A stretch of 64,000 bases of DNA, taken from contig NZ_BMQT01000008.1 of NCBI RefSeq assembly GCF_014648255.1, positions 124,001 to 188,000 on the forward strand, read 5' to 3'. The stretch's first letter is position 1; each line of letters opens with the position of its first letter. Shown here in pieces: positions 1 to 7,121 of the stretch. Source of the stretch: Nocardioides albus. Lineage in GTDB: Bacteria > Actinomycetota > Actinomycetes > Propionibacteriales > Nocardioidaceae. A program made the translations under genes and the position numbers. The notes under the pieces were generated by a model. That model had not been told where the DNA came from, searched no databases, and saw only the letters and a program-made list of their open reading frames with translations.

Positions 1-1
1 G

Positions 2-634
2 ATCTACGCGGTCGTCTACGTGCTGCGACCGATCATCGCCGCCTTCAACTACGTCGCCAACGTGTGCATCCGAGCGCTCGGCATCGAGCCCAAGGACGAG
101 GTGAGCTCCGCGTTCACCCGCGCCGAGGTGGCGGCGATGGTGGAGGAGTCCCGGGGTGAGGGGCTCTTGGAGGAGGACGAGTACGGCCGCCTGGCCGGCG
201 CGCTCGGCTTCACCGAGAAGACGGTGGACAAGGTGACCATCCCCATCGCCGACTGGACGATCGTGCCGCGCGGTGCCTCCGGCGCGGACATCGAGACGGT
301 CTGCGCCTCCACCGGCTACAGCCGGTTCCCGGTCTCCGACGAAGGCGGCGACCTGGTCGGCTACCTGCACATCAAGGACGTGCTCGAGCCCGACGACGTA
401 CGCCGCCGCCAGCCCGTCCAGAACAAGTGGATCCGTCCATTCGCGACCGTCTCCCCGGACGATGCGCTGCACGAGACACTGGAGACCCTGCAGCGCCGAG
501 GCGCCCATCTGGCCCGGGTCGTCCGCGAGGATGGCAGCACCATCGGTCTGGCGACGTTGGAGGATGTCATCGAGGAGCTGGTCGGTGAGATCCGCGACGC
601 CGCCCATGCCGATGACTCTGCGGCTACCGAGTAA
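2..634 (+). CDS. CNNM/HlyC-type CBS-domain membrane protein, C-terminal part
   Basis: The reading frame is open from the left edge, so the gene starts outside the window; the first GTG (position 20) is internal. The visible 210 residues begin with the end of a hydrophobic DUF21-like membrane segment, followed by a linker and two CBS motifs (about residues 80-135 and 145-200, the second ending TLEDVIEELVGEI). This is the layout of the CNNM/CorC/HlyC family, thought to move Mg2+ or Co2+ with nucleotide control through the CBS pair. The protein stops soon after the second CBS, so the C-terminal CorC_HlyC domain of many relatives is absent. Family assignment is good; substrate is unknown. Confidence 0.8.
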   Translation: MYAVVYVLRPIIAAFNYVANVCIRALGIEPKDEVSSAFTRAEVAAMVEESRGEGLLEEDEYGRLAGALGFTEKTVDKVTIPIADWTIVPRGASGADIETVCASTGYSRFPVSDEGGDLVGYLHIKDVLEPDDVRRRQPVQNKWIRPFATVSPDDALHETLETLQRRGAHLARVVREDGSTIGLATLEDVIEELVGEIRDAAHADDSAATE

Positions 635-650
635 GCACTAGGGTTTGTCC

Positions 651-1343
651 GTGCCCAACCGTCGATCCGGTGATCCCCGCCTGCCACCTGGCCGGGGATC
701 GCGTCCGCGACCGCAGGGCTCCACCGACCGCAACCGGCCGATTCTCGGCAAGCTGCTCAGCATCCTGCGGCTCGTCTACGCGCCGGTCATGCTGTGGGCC
801 GTGCTGATCGCGAAGGACGACACGATCGCGCTGGCGGCGTTCGGTCTCGCGGTGGTCACCGACCTGCTCGACAGCTGGCTGGCCCGCAAGGAGCTCGGCC
901 GACGCCGCTCGGGCGAGCTGCTCGACGTGGCAGCCAACACCGTCTTCGTCCTGGCCGCGACGTTCGCGCTCTGGCAGATCGAGGTGGTCCCGTGGCCGAT
1001 CGCGCTGCTGGTGCCGTTGCGCCTCCTCGGTCTGCTGGCGATGGTCCCGGCGCTGCGCAGCCGTGGGGTGCGTACGCTGCCGGTCCACCTTCTCGGCAAG
1101 GTGGCCGCCTTCTGCATGCTGGCCTCGTTCCCGTTGCTCTATCTCACCCATGACATCCCCGAGACACGCGACCTCGGCCTGGAGCCGAGCCTGCCGATCC
1201 AGCTGGCGCAGGCGTTCGGCTGGGCGTTGGCGCTATGGGGAATTCTGCTGCTGTGGTGGAGCCTGGTCCTCTACGCTCAGGAGGTGCGTCGCCTGATGGC
1301 CACCACGCCACCGTTGGAGAAGGGCGGGGCGTCTCGTGCCTGA
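651..1343 (+). CDS. CDP-alcohol phosphatidyltransferase-like membrane protein (PgsA2/Rv1822-like, altered active site)
   Basis: About 230 residues with several membrane helices. Family members transfer a phosphatidyl group from CDP-diacylglycerol to an alcohol. The signature D-x2-D-G-x2-A-R-x8-G-x3-D-x3-D is recognisable as DLLDSWLAR...GELLDVAAN, but the glycine after the second Asp is Ser and the last Asp, proposed as the catalytic base, is Asn. GTG 651 is preferred over TTG 645 because an AGGG sits 7 bases upstream. The stop overlaps the next gene by 8 bases, so this is the first gene of the DUF881-sbp operon, the same order as M. tuberculosis Rv1822-Rv1825. The changes suggest reduced or altered chemistry (inference). 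Confidence 0.8.
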   Translation: MPNRRSGDPRLPPGRGSRPRPQGSTDRNRPILGKLLSILRLVYAPVMLWAVLIAKDDTIALAAFGLAVVTDLLDSWLARKELGRRRSGELLDVAANTVFVLAATFALWQIEVVPWPIALLVPLRLLGLLAMVPALRSRGVRTLPVHLLGKVAAFCMLASFPLLYLTHDIPETRDLGLEPSLPIQLAQAFGWALALWGILLLWWSLVLYAQEVRRLMATTPPLEKGGASRA

Positions 1344-2262
1344 CCAGATCCCCGGCGAGGACTTGCGTGACTACGTCACCAAGCCGCTCCTGGACCGCAT
1401 CACCGACCAAGCGGTCGACTCCGACTACAAGGCCGCTGCCGCCCGCCGTGACCCCGCGGGCGAGGAGCCGACCCGGCGGCGCCGGCCCGGGCTGTGGGCG
1501 ATGGTCGTCGTCGGCCTCTTCGCGCTGCTGGCCACGACCGCCGCGGTGCAGACCTCACGCAACGAGGACGTCCGGCAGACCAGCAGGCAGGTCCTCGTCG
1601 ACCGCATCGAGCAGCGCCAGGACGCGATCGCGGAGCTGCACCAGGAGATCTCCGAGCTGAGCAAGGACGCCCAGGGCCGGGAGGCCACGCTCAACGCGCT
1701 CGGGCAGCGGGCGGAGGCGGCGTCTGCCGCTGCGGCCGCGACCGCGGAGAAGACCGGATTCGCACCGGTGACCGGCTCTGGGATCCGGATCACGATCGAC
1801 AACGCCGCCGACGGCAGCGAGGGCGGCACCGTGCGGGACTACGATCTCGCCGTGATCGTCAACGGGCTGTGGCAGGCGGGTGCGACTGCCGTGGCCGTGG
1901 ACGGTCAGCGGGTCACTCCACGCAGCGGCGTGATCACCTCCGGAGCCACCCTGCGGATGAACGACGTCTCGCTCTCGCCGCCCTATGAGGTGTCGGCCAT
2001 CGGCGACACGCGTACTCTTGCCGCACGTTTCGCCGAGACGGTCTCCGGCGCGATGATCCACACGACGACGCAGGACTACGGAATGCCGTACGACGTCGAG
2101 AACATCGAGCGGCTCACCCTTCCGGCGGCACCGCCTGGGCTGCTGGAGCTGACCCATCTCGGCACCAAGTCCAAGGACGAGGGTTCCAAGGGCTCAGCGA
2201 AGCCCACCGACAAGACCGACGAAGACTCTGAACAGAACAGCGAAGGGGACCGCGAAGAATGA
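1336..2262 (+). CDS. DUF881 membrane-anchored protein (first copy)
   Basis: A 308-residue DUF881 protein. After a charged N terminus there is one transmembrane helix (about residues 52-73), then a coiled coil (about 78-130, rich in E, Q, L), the DUF881 globular domain (VTGSGIRITI... to about 260) and a Lys/Glu/Ser-rich tail. The domain should lie outside the membrane. Its function is not established; the family is found next to the small basic protein in many Gram-positive bacteria, including M. tuberculosis Rv1823-Rv1825. It starts with a GTG overlapping the upstream stop, and its own stop overlaps the next start as ATGA, so translational coupling is likely. Confidence 0.85.
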   Translation: MPDQIPGEDLRDYVTKPLLDRITDQAVDSDYKAAAARRDPAGEEPTRRRRPGLWAMVVVGLFALLATTAAVQTSRNEDVRQTSRQVLVDRIEQRQDAIAELHQEISELSKDAQGREATLNALGQRAEAASAAAAATAEKTGFAPVTGSGIRITIDNAADGSEGGTVRDYDLAVIVNGLWQAGATAVAVDGQRVTPRSGVITSGATLRMNDVSLSPPYEVSAIGDTRTLAARFAETVSGAMIHTTTQDYGMPYDVENIERLTLPAAPPGLLELTHLGTKSKDEGSKGSAKPTDKTDEDSEQNSEGDREE

Positions 2263-2591
2263 TCGCCGTCATCGGCCTAGTGATCGGCATCGTACTGGGG
2301 CTGCTCTTCCAGCCCGAGGTGCCAGTCGGCCTGGCGCCTTACCTGCCGATCGCCGTCGTCGCCGCTCTGGACGCCGTCTTCGGTGCGCTGCGCGCGTTCA
2401 TGGACGGCATCTTCGACGACAAGGTCTTCGTCGTCTCGTTCATCAGCAACGTCGTCATCGCCGCCGGCATCGTCTACCTCGGTGACCGCCTCGGCGTCGG
2501 CGGCCAGCTGTCGACGGGCGTCATCGTCGTCCTCGGCATCCGTATCTTCACCAACGTCGCGGCCATCCGGAGGCACATCTTCCATGCCTGA
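2259..2591 (+). CDS. sbp: Small basic protein (Sbp, DUF1290)
   Basis: A 110-residue integral membrane protein with three or four hydrophobic segments and a conserved central stretch around ALDAVFGALRAFMDGIFDD. It matches the Sbp/DUF1290 family, which is always found between DUF881 or division-related genes in Firmicutes and Actinobacteria but has no known biochemical role. ATGA overlap with the upstream gene and an 8-base overlap with the downstream gene place it in the middle of a coupled operon. The length is normal for the family. Confidence 0.9.
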   Translation: MIAVIGLVIGIVLGLLFQPEVPVGLAPYLPIAVVAALDAVFGALRAFMDGIFDDKVFVVSFISNVVIAAGIVYLGDRLGVGGQLSTGVIVVLGIRIFTNVAAIRRHIFHA

Positions 2592-3891
2592 CCGGAAGAG
2601 GAGGCCGGCGAAGCGGACCACGGCCAAGCGGACTCCTGCGAAGAAGGCGGCGGCCAAGAAGCCCGCGGTTCCCGTCGAGGAGACCGTCACCGAGGACGTC
2701 GCCACGCCCGAGGAGGAAAGTACGCCGGACGAGCAGGCTCCGGCCGATGAGTCGGGCGAGGCGACTGACGCCGTCGAGTCAGTAGAACCGTCCGACGCCC
2801 CGTCCGACGACCCGGACGAGGCCCCCGACGAGGCCGAGGGCGAGTCGGATGCATCGCAGGAGCCGGGCGAGCCCGAAGCGGCGGAGGACGGCCCCCAGGA
2901 GCCCGCCGACGCGACGGGTGACGAGGCGAATGACGTCGAGGAAGCCGAGGCGCGGGAAGAGCCGGCGCCCGACCCTCGTCCGGGCGAGGCCGAACCAGTC
3001 GAACCCGTCGAGACGGCCGAGCCTGCGGCTGAGACGGCGGAGGAGCCGGCCGAGGTCGACGCGCCCGAGGAGAAGGACACGCCGGGCGAGTCCGACGAGG
3101 TCGCGGAGGTCGCTGCGCCCATCGACGCAGCCGAGGACGAAGAGCCGGCGATGGAACCAGAGGAGCCCGAGGAGCCCGCTCCGCTGGTCGGCCGCGCGCG
3201 GCTCTTCGACGCGCTCACCCACTTCCGGCGCGGCCAGGTGGCCGTGGCGGTCCTGCTCTGCATCCTCGGCTACGCGGCCGTGGTGCAGGTCCAGACGAAC
3301 ACCGAGGACTCGACGTACGCCGGCCTGCGCGAGCAGGAGCTGATCGACATCCTCTCCGGCCTGGCCGGGACGACGCAGAAGGCTCAGGAGCAGATCGAGG
3401 AGCTCGAAGCGACGCGCGACGAGCTCGAGGACCAGACCCTGCAGCAGCAGACCGCGCTGCAGCGGGCCGAGGAGCAGGTCGACACGCTCCGCGTGATCGC
3501 CGGGACGGTGCCGGTCAGCGGGCCGGGCATCACGATCGAGATCGACCCCGGCGCCGACCCGCTGCGGCTGACCGCGCTCCTCGACCTGATCGAGGAGCTG
3601 CGTACGAGCGGTGCCGAGGCGATGGAGATCGAGGGGGCCGACGGCGAGGCGGTGCGACTGGTCGCATCGTCCTCGATCGAGGTCAGCCAGCCCACGCCGG
3701 GGCTCAACGTCGGCGGTGAGCTGATCAGCCCGCCGTACCGTCTCCAGGTGATCGGGCCGCCCGACACGCTGGCGGGCGCGATCGACTTCTACCAGGGCCC
3801 GCAGGACCAGCTCGAGGAGCAGGGTGCGGAGGTGGATGTCGAGTCGGAGGAGAAGATCGACATCGAGTCGATTCACACCGTGTCCCGCTGA
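2584..3891 (+). CDS. DUF881 protein with basic tail and long acidic N-terminal region (second copy)
   Basis: A 435-residue protein. The start is ATG 2584, overlapping the sbp stop; the frame stays open further upstream but that part is only the shadow of sbp. Residues 1-25 are Lys/Ala/Pro/Thr-rich, like the tail of HU or histone H1. Residues about 26-200 are extremely acidic (Glu, Asp, Ala, Pro). A single membrane helix follows at about 217-237, then a Gln/Glu-rich coiled coil (about 245-300) and a DUF881 domain to the end. The basic plus acidic region would be cytoplasmic and is much longer than in the first copy. Function is unknown; position is that of Rv1825. Confidence 0.85.
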   Translation: MPDRKRRPAKRTTAKRTPAKKAAAKKPAVPVEETVTEDVATPEEESTPDEQAPADESGEATDAVESVEPSDAPSDDPDEAPDEAEGESDASQEPGEPEAAEDGPQEPADATGDEANDVEEAEAREEPAPDPRPGEAEPVEPVETAEPAAETAEEPAEVDAPEEKDTPGESDEVAEVAAPIDAAEDEEPAMEPEEPEEPAPLVGRARLFDALTHFRRGQVAVAVLLCILGYAAVVQVQTNTEDSTYAGLREQELIDILSGLAGTTQKAQEQIEELEATRDELEDQTLQQQTALQRAEEQVDTLRVIAGTVPVSGPGITIEIDPGADPLRLTALLDLIEELRTSGAEAMEIEGADGEAVRLVASSSIEVSQPTPGLNVGGELISPPYRLQVIGPPDTLAGAIDFYQGPQDQLEEQGAEVDVESEEKIDIESIHTVSR

Positions 3892-3985
3892 ACGATTCGC
3901 CAGTGCGGCGCAGTAGGGTTTCGTCAACCGGCTCCGCGGGACGATCAACCGCTGCCAGACCAGTACGCCTGATGAGGAGATGCCC

Positions 3986-4372
3986 GTGTACCCCGAGGAC
4001 CTGAAGTACACCAGCGAGCACGAGTGGCTGCGCAACCCCGGCGAGACCGAGGGGTCCGTACGGATCGGGATCACCCACTACGCCCAGGACGCGCTCGGCG
4101 ACATCGTCTACGTCTCGATGCCTGCGGTCGGCGACACGATCAAGTCCGGCGAGAGCTGCGGCGAGCTGGAGTCGACCAAGTCCGTCAGCGACATCTACGC
4201 GCCGATCTCCGGCGAGGTGGTCGCCGTCAACAGCTCCCTCGACGCGACGCCCGAGCTCGTCAACGACGACCCCTATGGCGGTGGCTGGCTCTTCGAGATC
4301 ACCCCGGCCGATCCTGCTGAGCTGGAGAGCCTCCTCGACGCCGCGGCGTACGAGGCATCACTCGACGCGTAA
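3986..4372 (+). CDS. gcvH: Glycine cleavage system H protein
   Basis: A 128-residue lipoyl carrier that shuttles the aminomethyl group between the P, T and L proteins of glycine cleavage. The lipoylation site is the Lys in ESTKSVSD (residue 65 from GTG 3986), inside a complete biotinyl/lipoyl fold. GTG 3986 is preferred to ATG 3980 because GAGGAG lies directly against the ATG but 6 bases before the GTG; the N terminus is then YPEDLKYTSEHEW, typical of the family. The gene follows the DUF881 block after 94 bases and precedes the GarA-type gene, as Rv1826 does in M. tuberculosis. gcvP is 3 kb downstream; gcvT is not in the window. Confidence 0.95.
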   Translation: MYPEDLKYTSEHEWLRNPGETEGSVRIGITHYAQDALGDIVYVSMPAVGDTIKSGESCGELESTKSVSDIYAPISGEVVAVNSSLDATPELVNDDPYGGGWLFEITPADPAELESLLDAAAYEASLDA

Positions 4373-4416
4373 GTCAACCGAACACCTGGGCCGACCTGAT
4401 AGGTTTCGGATACCAT

Positions 4417-4437
4417 CCCTCAACGTTCACTTGAGGG
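4417..4437. promoter_or_regulatory. 21-bp palindrome upstream of the garA-like/ftsR genes
   Basis: Arms CCCTCAA and TTGAGGG flank a 7-base centre (CGTTCAC), 35 bases before the FHA gene start. A same-length palindrome lies at 6250-6270, before the second MerR gene; 16 of the 21 positions agree. The shape resembles MerR-family operators, and two MerR genes lie in this block. That it is an operator is an inference. Confidence 0.55.
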
Positions 4438-4471
4438 TGTGTGCCCGGCCCTCGATGAACCTGGAGCTCAA

Positions 4472-4954
4472 ATGTCCGTGTGCCCCGCTTGCGGCAGCCA
4501 GAACCCCGACGAAGCACGGTTCTGCTCGCAGTGTGGCGTAAGCCTGACCGGGACCGATCAGACCTCGACGATCCAGCTCGGGGCTGACGCCGACACCTCC
4601 GACCGGGTGCTCAGCCCGATCGAGGCGGCCACCGTCGAGGCCCTGCCGCAGGGCAACGGGATGCTCGTCGTCCAGCGCGGTCCCGGTGCCGGAAGCCGCT
4701 TCCTGCTCGACCAGGACACCGTGGTCGCGGGTCGCCACCCGGACAGCGACATCTTCCTCGACGACGTCACCGTCTCCCGTCGCCACGCGGAGTTCGCGCG
4801 CACCGGCGACACCTTCGAGGTCTCCGACGTCGGCAGTCTCAACGGCACCTACGTCAACCGCGACCGGATCGAGAAGTTCGTCCTGAAGGACGGCGACGAG
4901 GTCCAGGTCGGCAAATTCCGGCTCGTCTTCTACGCCGGGCACGAAGGCGTCTAG
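4472..4954 (+). CDS. garA: FHA-domain regulator of the GarA/OdhI type with N-terminal zinc ribbon
   Basis: 160 residues from ATG 4472, which has a GGAG 6 bases upstream. Residues 3-22 form a zinc ribbon (CPAC ... CSQC). The FHA domain covers about 60-150 and is nearly identical in its core to GarA/OdhI (RFLLDQ, AGRHPDSDIFLDDVTVSRR, SDVGSLNGTYVNR). In mycobacteria and corynebacteria this protein, when unphosphorylated, inhibits 2-oxoglutarate dehydrogenase; phosphorylation of a Thr in an N-terminal ETTS motif makes it bind its own FHA. Here the corresponding stretch reads DQTSTIQLG. The zinc ribbon is absent from GarA and OdhI as I know them. The gene order matches Rv1826-Rv1827-Rv1828. Confidence 0.88.
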   Translation: MSVCPACGSQNPDEARFCSQCGVSLTGTDQTSTIQLGADADTSDRVLSPIEAATVEALPQGNGMLVVQRGPGAGSRFLLDQDTVVAGRHPDSDIFLDDVTVSRRHAEFARTGDTFEVSDVGSLNGTYVNRDRIEKFVLKDGDEVQVGKFRLVFYAGHEGV

Positions 4955-4956
4955 TC

Positions 4957-5709
4957 ATGGCCGCCGCCGCGACGCCTGACCCTCAACGGCCGGCTAGCGA
5001 CTCGGGGGAGCGGCTCAACATCGGGCAGGTCCTGGACCAGCTGCGTCCCGACTTCCCGACGGTCACCATCCCGAAGATCCGGTTCCTCGAGGACAAGGGA
5101 CTGATCAAGCCGGAGCGCACGCCCGCGGGCTACCGCAAGTTCTCCCGCCGCGACGTGGAGCGGCTGCGTTACGTCCTGCGGATGCAGCGCGACCACTACC
5201 TGCCGCTCAAGGTCATCGGCGAGCACCTCGACGCGATCGACCGCGGTCTCGAGCCGCCTGAGATCGAGGCGACTGTCCCGACGGTCCCGACGGTCGCCCT
5301 GACGCCCGACGGCGCGCCGGGGCCGGAGTCGTTCCGGCGTACGGACAACATGAGGATCTCGCGACGCGAGCTCCTCAAGATCGCCGAGGTCGACGACGCC
5401 CTGCTGACCGAGCTGGAGAAGATGGCGCTGGTGGTCCCGCTGCGCAGCGGTCATTACGACACCGACGCCCTCGTGATCGCGCGCACGGCCAAGGAGCTGG
5501 CCGAGTTCGGGATCGAGCCCCGTCATCTGCGCGGCATGAAGGCCGCAGCTGATCGCGAGGTCGGTCTCATCGAGCAGATCGTGGCGCCGCTACGGCGGCC
5601 CGGGAACGCCGCAGCGCAGGGCCGGGCCGAGGAGATCGGCAGCGAGATCGCTTCGCTGGCGGTCCGGCTGCACGCCACCTTGGTGAAGTCGGGACTGCGC
5701 GACCGCTGA
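4957..5709 (+). CDS. ftsR: MerR-family regulator, FtsR/Rv1828 type
   Basis: 250 residues, starting 2 bases after the garA-like stop, so probably co-transcribed. The N-terminal winged helix (about residues 20-90: NIGQVLDQL, IRFLEDKGLIKPERTPAGYRKFS) is MerR-like; the C-terminal half is the Rv1828-type effector or dimer region, without the metal cysteines of classic MerR proteins. The Corynebacterium homologue FtsR activates ftsZ. A role in cell-division transcription is therefore likely but comes from homology and synteny. The palindrome at 4417-4437 is a plausible self-control site. Confidence 0.85.
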   Translation: MAAAATPDPQRPASDSGERLNIGQVLDQLRPDFPTVTIPKIRFLEDKGLIKPERTPAGYRKFSRRDVERLRYVLRMQRDHYLPLKVIGEHLDAIDRGLEPPEIEATVPTVPTVALTPDGAPGPESFRRTDNMRISRRELLKIAEVDDALLTELEKMALVVPLRSGHYDTDALVIARTAKELAEFGIEPRHLRGMKAAADREVGLIEQIVAPLRRPGNAAAQGRAEEIGSEIASLAVRLHATLVKSGLRDR

Positions 5710-5773
5710 CTCGTCGCAGGTTGCCGGTCAACCGGGCTGCTGTCGGGACCCGGAGCCGGGTAGGGTGGATGAC

Positions 5774-6241
5774 ATGCGCGAGGTCGATGTGCTCGGAGTC
5801 CGAGTGGAGATGCCCTCCAACCAGCCGATCGTGCTGCTGCGCGAGGTGGCCGGTGAGCGATACCTGCCCATCTGGATAGGCGCGGTGGAGGCGACCGCGA
5901 TCGCCTTCGCCCAACAGGGTGTGGTCCCGCCCCGGCCGCTGACCCACGACCTGCTCAAGGACGTGGTGGAGGCGACCGGCAACGAGCTGACCGAGGTGCA
6001 GATCACTTCGGTCACCGACCGCGTCTTCTACGCCAACCTGGTCTTCGCCTCCGGCGTCGAGGTGAGCGCGCGGCCCTCGGACTCGATCGCGCTGGCGCTG
6101 CGTACTGGCACCAAGATCGTCGTCTCCGACGAGGTTCTCGACGAGGCGGGACTCGCGGTCCCGGCCGAGCAGGAGGACGAGATCGAGAAGTTCCGCGAGT
6201 TCCTCGATGAGATCACGCCTGAGGACTTCGAGTCCCATTGA
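5774..6241 (+). CDS. Bifunctional nuclease family protein (DUF151, Rv1829-like)
   Basis: 155 residues from ATG 5774; an AGGGTGG lies 5 bases upstream, so the GTG at 5765 is less likely. The sequence (LPIWIGAVEATAIA, TRPLTHDL-like RPLTHDLLKDVVEA, RPSDSIALALRTGTKI) is typical of the DUF151 bifunctional nuclease family, whose plant and archaeal members show RNase and DNase activity. The role in Actinobacteria is not known. It is a single gene between two MerR genes, 64 bases after ftsR, in the same order as Rv1828-Rv1829-Rv1830. The C-terminal Glu/Asp-rich tail is usual. Confidence 0.88.
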   Translation: MREVDVLGVRVEMPSNQPIVLLREVAGERYLPIWIGAVEATAIAFAQQGVVPPRPLTHDLLKDVVEATGNELTEVQITSVTDRVFYANLVFASGVEVSARPSDSIALALRTGTKIVVSDEVLDEAGLAVPAEQEDEIEKFREFLDEITPEDFESH

Positions 6242-6249
6242 CAGGGAAA

Positions 6250-6270
6250 CCCTCAAGTTGAACCTGAGGG
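6250..6270. promoter_or_regulatory. 21-bp palindrome, second copy (possible operator or terminator)
   Basis: CCCTCAA and CTGAGGG arms around GTTGAAC, beginning 8 bases after the nuclease stop. It is similar in length and sequence to 4417-4437. It could be a MerR-family operator for the downstream gene or a hairpin terminator for the upstream one; no T-run follows, which favours the operator. Confidence 0.5.
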
Positions 6271-6301
6271 TTAGCCCCGGCGACACGCCGGAGAGGGTTC
6301 T

Positions 6302-6330
6302 TTGACCAGGGCCCTTGCGGCGCTTACCTT
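6302..6330 (+). promoter_or_regulatory. Candidate sigma-70-type promoter of the second merR gene
   Basis: TTGACC at 6302-6307 and TACCTT at 6325-6330 with a 17-base spacer. Transcription would begin near 6337, giving an 83-base leader before ATG 6420. Confidence 0.5.
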
Positions 6331-6342
6331 GTAGTTGTCTCT

Positions 6343-6409
6343 GTTGTAACTCCAACGGTGTGGTCCCCCCGCCGCAGCCGTTCATTCCCCGAGTGGAGTT
6401 ACGCACAAC
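6343..6409 (+). repeat. Inverted repeat in the merR leader
   Basis: GTTGTAACTCC (6343-6353) is complementary to GGAGTTAC-GC-ACAAC (6395-6409), apart from a 2-base bulge. The right arm ends next to the ribosome-binding GGAG at 6410-6413. It could fold in the mRNA, or be two half-sites of a DNA-binding protein. Confidence 0.45.
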
Positions 6410-6419
6410 GGAGTAGACG

Positions 6420-7037
6420 ATGGAGGACATCGTGTTCGACCACGAGCAGAAGCCCGGCCACGGCGCCGACGACGTGCAACGCGCGGCGGAGCAGGCTGAC
6501 GAGCAGGGCCTTCTCTTCACCGACGATGTCTCGCCACTGCCGAGCGACACTGGTTACCGCGGGCCGACGGCCTGCAACGCGGCCGGGATCAGCTACCGCC
6601 AGCTCGACTACTGGGCCCGCACCGGGCTCGTCGAGCCGAGCGTGCGCGGGGCGACCGGCTCCGGCACCCAGCGGCTCTACTCCTTCCGGGACATCTTGAT
6701 CCTCAAGGTCATCAAGCGTCTGCTCGATGCCGGGATCTCGCTGCAGCAGATCCGTGCCGCTGTGCAGCACCTGCGCGAGCGCGGCACCGACGACCTGACC
6801 CGGGTCACCCTGATGAGCGACGGTGCGTCGGTCTACGAGTGCACCAGCAACGACGAGGTCATCGACCTGCTCCAGGGCGGCCAGGGTGTCTTCGGCATCG
6901 CCATCGGTGGTGTCTGGCGCGAGGTCGAGGGGACTCTCGCCGAGCTGCCCAGCGAGCGTACGTCCGAGGAGGGCGAGCAGGTCGCCTCGATGTCCGACGA
7001 GCTCTCGGCTCGCCGCGCCGCACGCAACGCCGGGTAG
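6420..7037 (+). CDS. MerR-family regulator (Rv1830-like)
   Basis: 205 residues; ATG 6420 has GGAG 6 bases upstream. About 45 poorly conserved, acidic residues precede a MerR winged helix (about 45-120: ACNAAGISYRQLDYWARTGLVEPSVRGATGSG... with RLYSFRDILILKVIKRLLDAGISL). The C-terminal part lacks metal-binding cysteines. It is the position-equivalent of M. tuberculosis Rv1830, a regulator linked to cell division. The gene has its own leader, promoter and terminator, so it is likely a single transcription unit. Targets are unknown from sequence. Confidence 0.85.
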   Translation: MEDIVFDHEQKPGHGADDVQRAAEQADEQGLLFTDDVSPLPSDTGYRGPTACNAAGISYRQLDYWARTGLVEPSVRGATGSGTQRLYSFRDILILKVIKRLLDAGISLQQIRAAVQHLRERGTDDLTRVTLMSDGASVYECTSNDEVIDLLQGGQGVFGIAIGGVWREVEGTLAELPSERTSEEGEQVASMSDELSARRAARNAG

Positions 7038-7053
7038 GCGGACAACACGTAGC

Positions 7054-7097
7054 ACTCGGCCCCTGGACCCCGCCTCTGCGGTGTCTGGGGGCCGAGT
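7054..7097 (+). terminator. Strong hairpin terminator after merR
   Basis: A 20-base stem (17 of 20 positions pair as Watson-Crick) with loop CTCT, starting 17 bases after the merR stop. The outer ten pairs (ACTCGGCCCC/GGGGCCGAGT) are perfect. It is followed by CGTTTAT, a weak T-rich tail. It separates merR from the riboswitch transcript. Confidence 0.75.
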
Positions 7098-7121
7098 CGT
7101 TTATGCTGGTGGTGCTGACCA

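Noticed and set aside
4417..4437. The palindrome as a SoxR box
   Set aside because: Half-sites look similar, but the spacing is one base longer than in SoxR boxes and the neighbours are not redox genes; the true SoxR box is at 19251-19268.
6277..6291. Short CCGGCG-ACA-CGCCGG hairpin as terminator of the nuclease gene
   Set aside because: Only six pairs, no T-run, and GC-rich sequence makes such a hairpin likely by chance.
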